Part shown: positions 13,016-25,233 of the stretch, piece by piece
Numbering within the stretch: position 1 is the first letter of the stretch
Layout: each line of letters starts with the position of its first letter
From: Culex pipiens pallens
Lineage: Eukaryota; Arthropoda; Insecta; Diptera; Culicidae
Length of the DNA stretch: 64,000 nucleotides
Reading direction: 5' to 3'
Assembly: GCF_016801865.2 (NCBI RefSeq)
Contig: NC_068937.1
Span: 12,023,605 to 12,087,604 of the forward strand
Translations under genes and position numbers: made by a program
Notes under the pieces: generated by a model
What the model was told of the DNA's origin: nothing
The model's database searches: none
The model's input: the letters and a program-made list of their open reading frames with translations, nothing else

Positions 13016-14418
13016 ATGTATTGAAATTTGTCAGAAATATTTATGATTTTTCAAATTCTGGAATCTGAGAATTTTAACAGTTAGAATTTCAATATTTCGA
13101 ATAGTAAATAAAATTTATAACTTCAAACATTTTTGAACTTTTTATCTGAATGTTTTATTTTTAAAAATTCAAAAATTCTTCATGCTGATATTTTAAAATT
13201 CGTAATATTTTAATTTGCAAGACTCGAAAATTCTCATTATAAAAAAAAATGGTATTACTAGATCTTAAATTTATTGAATTTCCAGATTTTGAATATTTGA
13301 ACCTTCGAATTTCAGATTTCTGGAATCTGGAATCTCTTAAAAAAATATAAAAATATTGCATTAAGAAATTTTAAACTTAAATTTCAAAGAATTCAACACT
13401 CTGAAATTCAAAAAATTTCAAAACTCCAAAATATAAAAAAAAATCCAAAACTTTTAAATTCAATAAATTAAAAGCAGATAAAGCAAAATTTATCTTATGG
13501 ATTTTTTCATTTTCAATATTTTTTATATTTTAGATTTGAGTGTTTTCGAATCTTGAATTCCAGAAATTATGAATCAGGAATTTCTGTAAAAAGAGTCAAT
13601 AGTTTAAAAAATGAAGCATTCTTAAATTCCCAAACACAACTTTCAGAAAATAAAACAAATCAAACATGGTCCATTTTGAAAATTTAAAGTCTAAACTTTT
13701 CAATTTCCAAGATTCCAATATCCTCAAATTCTAAAATTCTCAAATTATAAACTTCTAAAAGTTTTAACCTCCAAAATTCAAAAAAAAAAAAATTCAAACT
13801 ATTTAAGCATTGATTTTATTTGAAAAGCTGGATATTTTTTTTTAATTCTGAATATTGTACATTAATTATTAGAGTTTTAAAACATGGAACTCCCGAAAAA
13901 ATGGATCGAAAGTTAAAAAAATAATAATAAAAAGATTTCTAAATTTGGAACCCAAAAATTCTAAAAATACATTTAGATACTTAAAAATTTAGAGCTTCTA
14001 AGTGTCCAAAATTTTCCAATTCTAATATTCAAAAACTCTAAAAATCTTCTTTGGATATTAATTTTTTTCAATTTCTGAATATTGTACTTGTTAATTTTAG
14101 AGTTTTAAAACATTTGAACTCCTGAAAAAAAGGAACGAAAATTTAAAAAATAATTTAATAGATTTTGTAATTTGGAACTCGAAAAATCTAAAAAATACAT
14201 TTAAAAATTAAAAATTTATGGATCCTAAATTTCCAAAATTCTCAAATTCTAAAATTACAAAACTCTAAAATTCTAAATTCTAAATTCTAACATTCCAAAT
14301 TTCCAACAGTTTAATATTTTTGAGTTTTAGATTTCAAAATTTTTAAATTTAAGAATTTCAGAGTTTTGGAACCTGGAAAAGCCAAAAAACCATCATAAAA
14401 TAAAAGAATAAATACCAA
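13016..14418. repeat. AT-rich AATTCTAAAATTCC-type degenerate repeats
   Basis: This stretch consists of shuffled words such as AAATTCTAAAATTC, TTTTAGAATTTT and AAAATTTCAAAATTC. The same texture recurs at 16230-16500, 23990-24480 and 24740-25020. It is degenerate simple sequence with no gene, lying in the KIF4 intron. Confidence 0.7.
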
Positions 14419-16217
14419 TTATTTATTTATTTCACCGCCTCCATCTAAAATGCTCAGGCTGTATAATCTTAAAAAACTAACATTAACTTATTCTAGTTTT
14501 AAACACAGTTTTGGACACGACATAATCAAAACAAGAGCAGATTTCATTAAATTGACGGAAACAAACATCTAGCGGGTTATTATAACCATAGTCAAATATA
14601 TGTCTCGGAATCCACAGCAGGGGGCGTTCCCCTCTGAGTCCTTGGCGAGCCGGTTCATTGAAGCGTACGTTGTTGCGGATGCTGCGGCAGTCGATGTTGC
14701 CGCGCAGCAGATCGAATACGAAAAGACGCTGCATCAGGGTCCGACGCTCGGCAAGTGAGTGCAGCCTAAACAGCAAGCAGCGTCCTTCGTACGATGGCAG
14801 GATCAGCGGGTTATTCCATGGCAGCTTGCGCAAGGCAAACCTCACGAAGGCACGCTGGACTCGTTCAATCCGCGCAGCCAGCGTTACGTGGTACGGTGCC
14901 CAAACAACCGCAGCATACTCCAGGACGCTCCTGACCAGCGACGCGTACAGCACTTTCAAAGCAAACGGGTCGTCGAAGTGGGCGGTGTTGCGCTTCAGGA
15001 AGCCTAGCATCGCAAAAGCCTTTCCAGTTGTCAAAGCGATGTGTTCGTTGAACTTCATTTTACGATCCACGGTCACGCCTAGGTCCCGGATAGAGTTTAC
15101 ACGATCTAAAGGACACCCATCGCCCATCGTGTAGTCAAATCGCAGAGGGTTCCTTGAACGACTGAACGAGATAACCTTGCACTTCTTCACGTGTACCTTC
15201 ATTCCATTTGACTCGCACCAGTGCAGGAGCGCATTGACGTCCATCTGTAACGAGCAGCAGTCGACGTTGTTCTTCACCGAGCGGAACAGTTTCAGGTCAT
15301 CAGCGTACATCAATGTGTTAGAATTTGTAAGCGCACATATTTCGTTCACAAAGAGAATGAAAATGAGTGGGCCGAGGTGGCTGCCTTGTGGGACGCCAGA
15401 GGGAATGTCAAATGTGCTGGAACGGGCGATTCGAAGATTGACAAAAGCTTTCCGATTCGTCAGGTACGAAAGCAGCCAGTTGGTGATCCAAGCAGGAAGA
15501 CCGAGCTTGCGGAGCTTTCGAACGGTGAGTGCGTGAGGTACCTTGTCGAAGGCTTTCTCGAAATCTATGTAGATGGCGTCAACCTGTTCACCGGATTCAA
15601 GGGCATTTACAGTTGAGTGTACAAATGTTAGGAGGTTGGTTGTTGTTGAACGTTTCTGCATGAATCCGTGCTGATCATCCGAAATGATCGGACGCACCAC
15701 CGCGTACAGCCTATCATACACAATCTTCTCCAGAACCTTGGCAAGACAGTTCAGGATCGATATCGGTCGGTAGTTCTCGACTTTCTTGGTGCTCCCTGAT
15801 TTATGAATCGGAGTGATTGACGCCACTTTCCACATCGCGGGATAAACGCCTTTTCGAAGAGAATCGTTGAAAATCCTCTTAACTGGAACGGTGAGAGAAT
15901 CAGCACAGGCTTTGATCAGCGACGGTGGAATTCCATCCGGACCTGGCCCTTTAGCTCCGTCCACTCCCGAAAGCGCCTTCAGAGTTTCCTCGTCGTTGAG
16001 CACCGGAAGCGGCAGCGGCAGATAGTGAGTTGGTACATATTCAAATTCGTGGTCGCGGGGTGGAATTGCATCAGAACTGTGCACCGACTTGAAGAAATCA
16101 GCGAAGAAGTTGGCGGCGATGGCTGGAGATGTTGAGTTCAAATCGCGGTACGAAACGTCTGTTGGAGTTCGATTGGCGTTTTTCCGGCTGTTCACGTAAC
16201 TCCACGTAACTCCAATT
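14419..16217 (-). mobile_element. 5'-truncated non-LTR retrotransposon
   Basis: On the minus strand it ends in an AAAT repeat tail (plus strand ATTTATTTATTT near 14420). Short AATACCA flanks near 14411 and 16219 may be a target duplication. The endonuclease and ORF1 regions are missing, so only the 3' part of the LINE was inserted, in the KIF4 intron and in the same orientation as the host gene. Confidence 0.75.
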
Positions 16218-16225
16218 AATACCAC
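14483..16225 (-). CDS. Non-LTR retrotransposon reverse transcriptase (5' truncated)
   Basis: A 580-codon open frame encodes a non-LTR reverse transcriptase that would prime on nicked chromosomal DNA. Visible RT blocks in order: GPDGIPPSLIK (about 94-104), NYRPISILNC (151-160), IDFEKAFDKV (220-229), SGVPQGSHLGP (276-286) and the catalytic YADD (307-310). A LINE-type thumb region and a basic stretch RIERVQRAFVRF follow. The N-terminal endonuclease is absent; the frame opens only because the element is truncated, so the first Met is not a true start. The style of the C-terminal half fits the Jockey/CR1 group, but I cannot fix the clade. The frame is intact, so the insertion is not very old, but it cannot move on its own. 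Confidence 0.88.
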   Translation of the reverse strand: MVLIGVTWSYVNSRKNANRTPTDVSYRDLNSTSPAIAANFFADFFKSVHSSDAIPPRDHEFEYVPTHYLPLPLPVLNDEETLKALSGVDGAKGPGPDGIPPSLIKACADSLTVPVKRIFNDSLRKGVYPAMWKVASITPIHKSGSTKKVENYRPISILNCLAKVLEKIVYDRLYAVVRPIISDDQHGFMQKRSTTTNLLTFVHSTVNALESGEQVDAIYIDFEKAFDKVPHALTVRKLRKLGLPAWITNWLLSYLTNRKAFVNLRIARSSTFDIPSGVPQGSHLGPLIFILFVNEICALTNSNTLMYADDLKLFRSVKNNVDCCSLQMDVNALLHWCESNGMKVHVKKCKVISFSRSRNPLRFDYTMGDGCPLDRVNSIRDLGVTVDRKMKFNEHIALTTGKAFAMLGFLKRNTAHFDDPFALKVLYASLVRSVLEYAAVVWAPYHVTLAARIERVQRAFVRFALRKLPWNNPLILPSYEGRCLLFRLHSLAERRTLMQRLFVFDLLRGNIDCRSIRNNVRFNEPARQGLRGERPLLWIPRHIFDYGYNNPLDVCFRQFNEICSCFDYVVSKTVFKTRIS

Positions 16226-16494
16226 GAAATTGAAAAATCTAAAATTCCAAAATTGGATAATTGTATGTTTTTAAGATTTGAAAATACTCTAATTCTATGA
16301 TTCCAAAAACTACAAAATTCTCGAATTCCGCAATTCAAAATGCTACGCTTTCAAAACTATAAAATTAAAAAAAAAAAATCTAATCGCTTGAAATTTTTAA
16401 GAGTTTTATTTGTTTTTATTTGATGCATTTTGAATTTTTTTTTTTTCGAATCCTAAAATTCCAAATCCTAAAATTCTAAAACTACAAAATTTTA

Positions 16495-16690
16495 AATTAA
16501 ATTAATAAAATTGAAAGGGAACTTCCATAAACCACGTGGACACTTTTTTTGAACACTCAACACCCCCCCCCCCCCCCCTCCTCGTGGACATTTATCCATA
16601 CAAAAAAAATCATTTTTATATGGAGCGTGGTCAATCGCCAACCCCCTTTCCCTAAAGTGTCCACGTGAAACGATGACTTTTGATCTGCTG
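16495..16690. mobile_element. Small inverted-repeat remnant with C-run
   Basis: CCACGTGGACACTTT (about 16529) and AAAGTGTCCACGTG (about 16655) face each other across a run of about 18 C and the sequence CTCGTGGACATTTATCC. It looks like a MITE or a remnant of one. The long homopolymer makes the local assembly less reliable. Confidence 0.5.
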
Positions 16691-18226
16691 AATTTTAGCC
16701 TTAGAATTTCAGATTTTACGCATGTTTAAAATTTTGATCTCTTTAACTAAATTTTTGATGTCTTGATTTACAAATTTCAAATTTTAGAATTTGTAGAATT
16801 GAAATTTTTTAGAAATTTAAGTTTAAGACTTTTAGAATTATTACTTTTTTTCTGTGCAAAAAAAAATGATGCTGCTTTTCGAGGCAAACACAAACCATGC
16901 AAAACATTTGTAACCGCCTAAGTTTTGCGTTTCTTCTGAGCTCTGTACAAACCTCTAGGGCTATTTACGAAATGGTCTACTTATTGTCACCACAAAATAA
17001 CAGTGCTGAAAAGTTCGCTAAAGCATTTATGAGTGCTGAGTAAAAAAAGCCAGTTTTCAAAAAAAAAATAAGGCGAATGTATAACGAAATGCATTATAGG
17101 TACATTATTACAGTTATGCTACTGCAAAATTTCAAGGTTCTTAAGGTCTTACGTCTTTTTTTGTGATAAAAAAAAATCAAGATTTGCACATATTTAAAAC
17201 AAACTTTTTTTTGCAGGACAAATGGCACAATTTTCAAATTTAGAATTGAAAGTTTTTAGATTTTTTTTAGTTCAATTGGAAATGTTCAGTATTTTTTAAA
17301 TCATAAAAATAAAAAATAAATCCTTTGGAAATAGTATAAACATTTTTGAAAAATTACAAACTCCTAGAAAAAAAGCTTTTTTTGGTTGATGATATCTTCG
17401 ACGACAGTTACAAAAATGAACCAACAGAGAGTTTTTGTACGTTTGTGCAAACCGACTTTTCGTCGTATTTTTTATTTTGCAGAAACATTGTCCTTTAATT
17501 TCTAAAATCCAAATAAGCAATTTTGCAACAATACATTTTCCATTAAAGTCTCCATACAAATTTAGAGACTGTCTATACAAAAGTGCTTTTAAAAATATTG
17601 CAAAATCCGTGCCTAGAAAATGATTTTCTGATCGATTTAGTGTTTTCGGCAAAGTATAAGGTTATTTTTTTTTCTTTTGGTTAAAAAATTGGAATGGGTC
17701 CACTAAATTTTTTTGACATAGGACTATGTCTTTACTTACTATATTGGGGGGCCAGTTCAGAAATTCGATCCAAAGCGTCACTTTTAAGCGTTCAAAAAAA
17801 GGGGACATTTCGAACGCTTATATCTTTTTTCCCTGTGAATTAATCCAGACGGTTGAACCACCAATCGAAAGGGGAAGACTTCAGCTATCATTTAACTACT
17901 TAGAAAGTTTGACTAAACATAGTTAAAGCACTTAAAACATGCAATCAAAATGAGTAATTTTTCAGAACAAATCGGACAGATGACCAATCAGAGCGAGCGT
18001 ATGCATTCGAGGCCGCGCCCCTTTTGTGCCGTTCTCCGGCTGTGCCGCTATTTAAGCAGAAAATTTCGCAATAGCAAGTCACTTTGGAACGAGCACTCGA
18101 ACTGTGCACGTCGGGTCGGCGCGGAGCAGCAACCAGAAAGAAGAACCACCAGCAGCAGAAGGAGGAAATTCGAGCGAAGCGGACCGACGGAAGTCGCTAT
18201 GATGCGGCGGTTCTCATGAAAAATGG
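16691..18226. other. KIF4 intron spacer
   Basis: This is AT-rich non-coding DNA up to about 17950, then a GC-richer block (17990-18215). The block has CTATTTAAGC near 18050 and a C/G-rich stretch around 18100 that could be a promoter or LTR fragment of an unidentified element. I see no protein similarity. Confidence 0.4.
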
Positions 18227-18620
18227 CCATTTCGACAGTGGTGGCCACAACCTGGACTGGCCGGTGCCCTCAAAGCAGGTTCCCCCGGGGCCTGGGGGGA
18301 CATTTACAGAACCATACGAGTTGTGGCGATATGGGTATCAAAATTCATGGTTTTTGATACTGAACATGAAAATTGACATTTCGACAGTAGTGGCCACAAC
18401 CTGGAGTTGCCGGTGCCCTCATGTAAGGTTCCTCTTGGGCTCGGGGTAACATTAACCGAAACATACGAGTATCAAAATTATGGGTATCAAAAATATGGGT
18501 ATCAAAATTCATTGTTTTGATATTGAACCTGCAAATGGTCATTTCGACAGTAGTGGCCACAACCTGGAGTTGCTGGTGCTATCATGGAAGGTTCACCTTG
18601 GGGGAACATTTGTGACAATT
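18227..18620. repeat. Tandem repeat of about 150-163 bp, three units
   Basis: The anchor GTGGCCACAACCTGGA or its close variant appears at 18241, 18390 and 18553. Each is preceded by CATTTCGACAGT and followed by GCCGGTGCCCTCA-like sequence and a GTATCAAAATTCAT block. The period changes from 149 to 163 because the ATGGGTATCAAAAT submotif is itself duplicated in unit 2. Confidence 0.85.
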
Positions 18621-19258
18621 TTGCCGACAAATCTATGAAACAAAATAAAATAATCTTATTCAAGATTTCACTAGCAATCCAAAAACTCATTCAAATTGTT
18701 TGGTCCTATGTCTTTCGGTTATGTCTCTGACATACCATCTTGAACTTTTTTTTAAATTAGTTTAATTGGAACAAAAGCGCCAAGTTTTGAGCAAAGCGTA
18801 CGACAAAAATGTTTACTTCCGATATTTTTTCTCTAGCGAAAAAATAAAATCGTATGTAAAATTAAACTTGCAATCAACAAGTACTTTTGTAAAATCAAGC
18901 CGAAAAAAATCTCCAGAGCTTTAGAGCTTTGTAAAATACTTCATCTCTTGAAACAAAAGGTTTCGGAATTTGAAAATCACGGCTAAAAAATCTTAAACTT
19001 CATGATTTGTGTTTTCAACTTTCAATTTAGAAAATCTTTTAATTTATTACCACTTAAAATTTATAAGCTTTTGACTTAAGTAAAAAATTTTTTTTTTGGG
19101 AAATAAGAAATTTGAAAAAAATACAAACTTTTGTTTGTATCTGATATAGCTTATGTGCATTTTGTAAAGCTATTTTTAAAGAAATTTTTTGGAATTTATA
19201 AAAAAAATTGTTTGTTTGAGTGGTCACCCTGTTGATGGTTTTAACCGTTTTAACTCAC
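18621..19258. other. KIF4 intron, 5' portion
   Basis: This is AT-rich, with no repeat or gene I can define. It ends at the KIF4 exon 1 donor (GTGAGT on the minus strand, 19258-19253). Confidence 0.5.
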
Positions 19259-22200
19259 CTTCTTCCGCTTGCTCAGCGGCGTCCCGCGGAAGTCCGGATC
19301 GCGCTCCAAATCCGAATCGTCATCCACACTTTCCCGCTCATCCTCCGCCTCATCCTCCTCGTACTCCACCTGCTGAACCTGCTTGCTGCTATTCCTCGTA
19401 CGCCTCCTTCCAAACGCGCTGGCCTGCGCCTCCGCCAGTTGCTTCGTCAACAGCCGGTTCGCCTCCTTCATCGAGTCGAGCTCCTCGCGCAACTTCTCCA
19501 TCCGGTCGGACGCTTCTTGGAGCACCGTGTCACAGGTCGTGGCCGATTCCTTCGATTGGCGGGCGTACTTTTGCTTGGAGCGGAGGAGAAGGGAGAGCTT
19601 TTCCTCGTACATTTTGGCGAGGTCGTTGGTTTCGTCGGTGAAGCGTTGGCGGGTGTCGGCGAGGTCGGATTGGAGCGCGCGGACGGACTCTTCGAGGCAC
19701 TCGACGGAGAGGCGGGTGTCGACGAGCTGGTGGCGGATTTTGGCGGTTTCTTCCTGGCCGTCGGAGAATACTTGGAGGATCTTTTTGATGGCTTGTTTGG
19801 CCTCGGAGAGGGTGGGGATGCCTTCGAGGATGGCTTTCTGCTTGGAGTCGACGTCGGTGGAGAGGATTTTTTGCTGGAGGTCGGCGATTTGGGCGTTGCG
19901 GAGTTCGAGGTCGTGCTCCTGCTGTTTGATGGTGTCTTCGTCGTGTTCGTCGGGGTGTGCCTTCATGTCGAGGAGTTTGGAGTTGAGCAGGGCGCGGTCG
20001 TCCATGAGGAGTTTGAGCGTGACGGAGGCTTCCTTGACGGAGCGGATGAGTTCGAGCTCGTGGTCGACCCAGGAGGTGACGTCGGCGCCGCGGACGAGCT
20101 TGCCGGTGGCCTTGGCGGCGCGTTGCGCTTGGACGCTCTTTTGGCGCTCGAGGGCTTCCTTGAGGCGACGGTTGACGGCCACGGCTTCGTCCACTTTGCG
20201 TTTGAGGACGTTCTGCTGCTTGTCGTGGGTGGACTTCATGCGGACCATTTCGTTTTTGAGCTTGCGGTCCTTTTCGCGCAGCTGGCAGATCTCCTTCTCG
20301 CGGTTGATCTTCCACTGGCGGAAGTTTTCGCTTTCGGTGCGCATGTTCTTGACCAGTTTGACGCGCATCGCCTTCATGGCTTGGATCTCCCGCGACAGGT
20401 TGTCGATCCGTTGGGTGTCCTTTTCCTTGAGCTGAAGCATCTTGGCCTGTTGGACGCTCTTTTTGCGCACTTCGGCGAGTTCCTGCTCCAGGTGTTGAAC
20501 CTTTTTGCGTCGATCTTCGGCGAGTTTGCTCTTCTTGTCCAGGATCTTCGAGTTGAGCTGTCCGTTGAGCTCTTGCAGTTGCTTCTCCAGCTCGGCGATC
20601 TTGTTCTGGTACTCGACGAGCTTTTCGTTGCCTCCGGCGCCGGCGCCACTCCCATCGCTCGTGTCCTCCACCGTAAACGTCATGTTGCTCATGTTGCCCA
20701 TGCAGCGCCGGTGCAGCTCCTCCTTGATCTCCAGCTCCTTCGTCAGCTTGCGCAACTCCTCCCGGATGTCCATCTGCTTCTTGGTGTGCAAATCGGACCG
20801 ATCCTGGAAGTCATCCGACTTGAGCAGGTTGTCCGAGATGGCCGACTCGCTCCGGATCGAAGCCGTTTCCGCCTTGTACCCGTCCAAAATAGCCCGCACG
20901 CCCTGCTTCAGCTCAGACTCCGGGCTCTCCGCGAGCAACGCTTCGATCTCCTCGACAATCTTCTCCGCCGTCAGCGTCTGCAGCTGGTCCGTGGCCATGT
21001 CCTGCAGGGCCGACTGCAGCTGCTGCTGAAGCGTGCGGATTTTGTCCTGCAACTCGCGCTCGCGCCTAGCCGAATCCACCGAGATGTGACTCTCCGTGCT
21101 GGACCGGACGATTCCGGGCTTGCCCGGCACGCTCGAAGGACGATTCGCAGAATCCCCGACATTCTCCTTCCCCGCCGTCGCCGTCAACAGCTCCAACCGC
21201 AGCTCCTGAATAATCGCGTTCAACCGACGAATCTCGGCCTGGTTCGGGTCCTGATTGACGACGGCCTTGTTCCGGATGTTCTTGGCGCGGTTCGCGTACC
21301 GCAGCGTATTAATCGTCTCCTCGCAGTTGTAATCCGCCGGCGACACGCAAGCCACCATCAACGTCAGCGAGTTCCCACCCAGCGAATCCTGCAGCAGCCG
21401 GGTCAACTTGGACTCCCGGTAGGGCACGTGTCCCTGCGGCCCCCCAACCGACCCCAACGCCGATATCACATTCCCCAGCACCAGCAGTCCCTGGTTGATC
21501 TTCACTCCCTCCTTGAACCGCTCCCCGGTGGCCTGCGTCTTCTTCGGTCGCTCCGACCCCGCCAAATCCACCAAATGGAACTTGCTCGTCGTCACCGTCG
21601 GCTTGTCCCCGCCCAGCGTCCTATTCGTCATGCTCAGCGTAAATATCGCGTGACTCCTGCTCGACACCGCGTTCATCGCCGTCGACGCCACGGCCCGTTC
21701 CTGCGAGCCCCGCATCAACACCCCAAACGTCTCCTCCGCCGACCGCATCGGAATCTCCGTCAACCCCGGAATCACAATCTGATTGTTCGCCTCCCTAATG
21801 TCCACCACCCGATCCTCCCTCCCACTCCCCTTCTCCGACAGCAAATCGTACAGATTCTCCTGGTACAGTTCCATAAACGAACAGGCCACCTTCGTCTCCG
21901 ACTCCCCCCGCGTCTCCTCAATCCGCTCAAAGATATCAATTATCGCCCGCGGAATCACCCCCATCCCACCCAAATCCTCACTCCCATCATAGTTCGTCCC
22001 CATCGTAAACGTCTTCCCCGACCCGGTCTGCCCGTACGCCAGGATCGTCACATTGTACCCCGCGTACAGCTTCCCCAACAGTGGCCGCACCGCACTCTCG
22101 TACAGCAGCTCCTGCCCGTCCGACGCCCCGAACACATAGTTGAACGTAAACGCCTCCGGCTTCCCGCTGATCCCGTTCCCGATCACAATCTGCGGCTCCG

Positions 22201-22297
22201 TCAAACTGGGCTGGTCCACCACCATCCGGCAGCCCCGTTCCCGCTCCCTCCCATTCAGCGGACGAATCCGGACCGCAACCTTGACCGAATCCGCCAT
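19259..22297 (-). CDS. Klp3A: Chromokinesin KIF4/Klp3A, exon 1 (motor and coiled coil)
   Basis: This is a plus-end-directed motor that binds chromosomes and the central spindle in mitosis. The exon encodes residues 1-1013 of a predicted 1175-residue protein, close to known KIF4/Klp3A lengths. An N-terminal kinesin motor is complete: P-loop GQTGSGKT (89-96), switch I NAVSSRSH (209-216), switch II DLAGSER (244-250) and neck region YANRAKNIRNK (334-344). From about 350 to 970 the protein is mostly heptad-rich coiled coil. A basic cluster RRRTRNSSK and SKRKK lie near the end. Reading straight on gives VS-stop, but AAGAAG is followed by a strong GTGAGT donor, and splicing in phase 0 to 11113 adds the CXC domain typical of this family. 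The start is the first ATG (22297). The long open frame on the opposite strand is a codon-usage shadow. Confidence 0.93.
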
Positions 22298-22914
22298 AAC
22301 GCAACGTGTTAAAACACTCCCGTAACAACAATTTTAACCATTTAACAGAAACGAAAAAACGAAAATTTAATCCGCGCGCGAATGCCGCCAAGTCAAACGA
22401 ATTTTTTCTTCTCTCGTTTTTAAAAATGGCAGTTTGCCTGCTGCGAGCGAGCGTTGAGCGGAGCGGCGTTACCAGGCGTTATGTTTTGGTTTGAATTCGC
22501 ACTGTCAAAATCGTGAGACGCAGGGGTGGATTTAGGGGTGCACATGAGGTGGGTGAAGTCGAATACAAGTTTTTTTGCAGCTTCGCGGTCAGGAAAAAGG
22601 GTAAAAATTATGCATTCTTTAGTGGATTTGAAGTTTTGAATTTAGTGTTTTTTTTTCAAACTTAAACTTAAGATTTTAGGAATTTTAATGTTTAAGACTC
22701 TTTAAATTTCAAAAATTATATTGCTTATTGCGAGATAAAATCACGAATCTCCTTCGCTTCGACTGACAGGAGGTTAAAGCTGCTGAATTCCGTGTTGATT
22801 TGGCTGTCAAGTTGGTTTGTTTTCAATATTTTCCAAAAATTCAGCTGAAAACTCAAGGCTAACTTTGACAACAGCCGAAAATTTGTCATGCGGCCATTCT
22901 TCTGCGGTCATATT
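22298..22914. promoter_or_regulatory. KIF4 5' UTR and upstream region
   Basis: GC-rich bases 22360-22500 directly upstream of the kinesin start probably hold the promoter; no TATA box is evident. Further upstream the sequence is AT-rich spacer. Confidence 0.4.
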
Positions 22915-23937
22915 CACGCAGAAAATTTCAGCATTATCAAATTGATAAATAACATTATCGAATTCAATAAGTATTGGTTATTGTTTTGATAACGTGAACT
23001 TTTCATTTTGATAAACTTTAATTGTCAAATCGATAAATAATATTAATTCTCTTGATAAATTAAATTATCACTTCATTTCTCCTGTCATACAAAACATTAA
23101 CAAACAAATCAGCGAACCCCGGTTTAAAACAAAATTTCACCGATAATACATGCGGTGCATCTTCCAAACCTCCGGGTAATAACAAATCCCGCTAGTGTAG
23201 GTCGGCAGAACAAGAACCGTAGCCGGAAAATATGAAACTGATGGCCAGCAGCAATAGCAGAGGGCTGGCGTTGCAAAAGGAACCAGCGGTTCATGGTGGC
23301 AAGTTTGTGGTGAGTTGTTTTTATATAGTGAAACTCTCGGAAGAACTCATTTATTGTGTATTTCAGATTTTCACTTGAATCAAGAAATTGAACCGAAGTC
23401 AACATGACGCGTTGATGACGCGCACGGTATCGGGAGAGTCGGTCCCTGTGGAGACGGTTGGTCCACCACGGAGGCTGATCTAGAGCTTGGAGATCCAAAG
23501 AACGCCTGGGTTGTTGCGAAACCAACTTCGGAAGTGTTAATTAAATTCCGTTGTGCATACTTAGATTAGTGTAAATTGAAATAAATGCAGTTCATTATGC
23601 AGCTTATTTTTGTTTGATTTGAAATAAAAATCCTAGAAGAACCGGCTCGAAAAGGTGACAAATACAATTTTCATTTCGATAAAAGAAATTTTTGTTTTGA
23701 TTATTATAATTTATCAAATTGACAAAATATCTTATCGAATTGATAAATTTTGGTTTGACGATTAATGACGTTTATCAATTTGATAAAGTAGTTTATCAAA
23801 ATGATAACTATGTATTATCAAATTGATAAGAAAATTTATTGATTTTGATAAAATAAATTATTGGTTGCCAACCGATAATTTTATTTATCGAATTGATAGC
23901 AAAAACTTATCGTATTGATAATTCATTTTTCTGCGTG
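22915..23937. mobile_element. TIR element N with GATAA palindromes and spliced-looking cargo
   Basis: CACGCAGAAAA at 22915 and TTTTCTGCGTG at 23937 are inverted ends about 1.0 kb apart. Both subterminal zones (22930-23070 and 23670-23925) are packed with TTATCAAATTGATAA-like words. The centre (about 23110-23600) is different in composition. It has a short ORF (23232-23317) ending at a GTGAGT donor, a 57-60-bp intron-like stretch with TTTCAG acceptor near 23366, and AATAAA near 23580. No transposase is present. Confidence 0.65.
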
Positions 23938-24513
23938 TTAGCGCGTGTGAACTCTAATTATTCACGCCCGCGATAATAATTGCAAATGAATTTTTTAATT
24001 CACGAATTTCAGAATTTTGGAATTATAAGTTTAGAATTTTTTGAATTATAGAATTTAAGAGTGTTAGGTTCTGAGAATTGTTATAATAAAAAAAAATATT
24101 TTAATTATTGATTTTTGGAATTTTATGACCTTAGAATAATTAAATTTAGGAATTTTAAAATTCCAGAATTTTGAAATTTTATAATTTTTTATATTTCTAA
24201 TGAAAATATTTTTCTGAATTCTAGAATTCACGGATTTTGCCATTTTAAAATTTTACAATTTAACAATTTAAGAAATTTAAAAAAAATATTTCTTTCGATT
24301 TCTTAAGGAATTTCTGAATCATAGAAAAAAGAAGAACATCACTTTTTTTGTGTCTTTGATTTTGTTTTATTCTTGAAACTACGAATATCCTAATTTGCTT
24401 TTGAAATTTTAAATTTCAGAATTTTCGATGTTTTTAGAACATAAGAACATTACACCTTCAGAATTGTATAATTTAAAAAAAAAAATCTATTCTTTGTCCT
24501 CTATCTTAACCTA
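23938..24513. repeat. AT-rich degenerate repeats
   Basis: This has the same GAATTTTAGAATTT texture as 13016-14418. No gene is visible. Confidence 0.6.
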
Positions 24514-24706
24514 TCCAGGTTTTTTAGCGAAGATGGCGTTCGAATGGTGAACGCCCGAAATGTCAAAATCGCGCAGTAGCACCAACATTAGAAAAAAATG
24601 TGGTTGTCATGCCATGGCCCACTTTTTCCGTAATGTTGGTACCACTGCGTGATTTTTTGACATTTCGGGCGTTCACCATCGAACGCCATCTTCGCTTGAA
24701 AGGCAG
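24514..24706. mobile_element. Foldback MITE D, copy 1
   Basis: Long imperfect inverted arms start TCCAGGTTTTTTAGCGAAGA and contain GGCGTTC, GCCCGAAATGTCAAAA and GCGCAGT. The right arm repeats these in complement. A related copy lies at 34318-34503. Confidence 0.85.
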
Positions 24707-25020
24707 ATCGCTTAACCATTCGGCTAAGTACCCAGACAATTTTAATTTTTTAAATATTATGATTTTTGAATTTTTGAATTTTAAAGTATTTGATAATTTC
24801 GGAACTCAAATATTTTAGTGTTTTTGAATTTTTAAATTCTTGAATTCTTGAAACTTTGAGAATCAAATAATGTTAGACGATCAGAATTTTAGAATTTCTG
24901 AATTTTGAACATTTAGATTTTTTTTTATGTTCACAATTTGATTGCCCCATATGAAATTTTCTAACTTTATTTTTTTTTGCTTTTTTACGTCTTTAAATTT
25001 TTAATCTTTAATTAAATTTT
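24707..25020. repeat. AT-rich degenerate repeats
   Basis: This is TTTTTGAATTTTTAAATTC-type sequence without coding potential. Confidence 0.55.
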
Positions 25021-25233
25021 AGAATTTTAGAGTTTTATCGGCATATTTGCATCAACAAAAAAAAATCAAGATTTTTGTTGAATCAACGCTAAATGTCAAA
25101 CCAACTTCTTCAAAACTACAAAATATTTTTGTAGAACTGAGAAAATCAAAATTTGTTTCAACGCAAAATTTTGTTGAATCAAACCTCGTACAGGTTGATT
25201 GTACAAAAAAAATTCTGCGTGTATCTATTTATA
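25021..25233. repeat. 213-bp direct duplication, left unit
   Basis: This is nearly identical to 25539-25751. It runs from AGAATTTTAGAGTTTTATCG to TGCGTGTATCTATTTATA and differs only in A-run length and one or two bases. Element B begins exactly at its right end. Confidence 0.92.

Noticed and set aside
19220..22312. 1030-codon open frame on the plus strand opposite the kinesin exon
   Set aside because: It is the mirror of a GC-biased coding exon. The protein is Leu/Arg-rich without domains, and the minus strand has a complete kinesin motor with splice sites.
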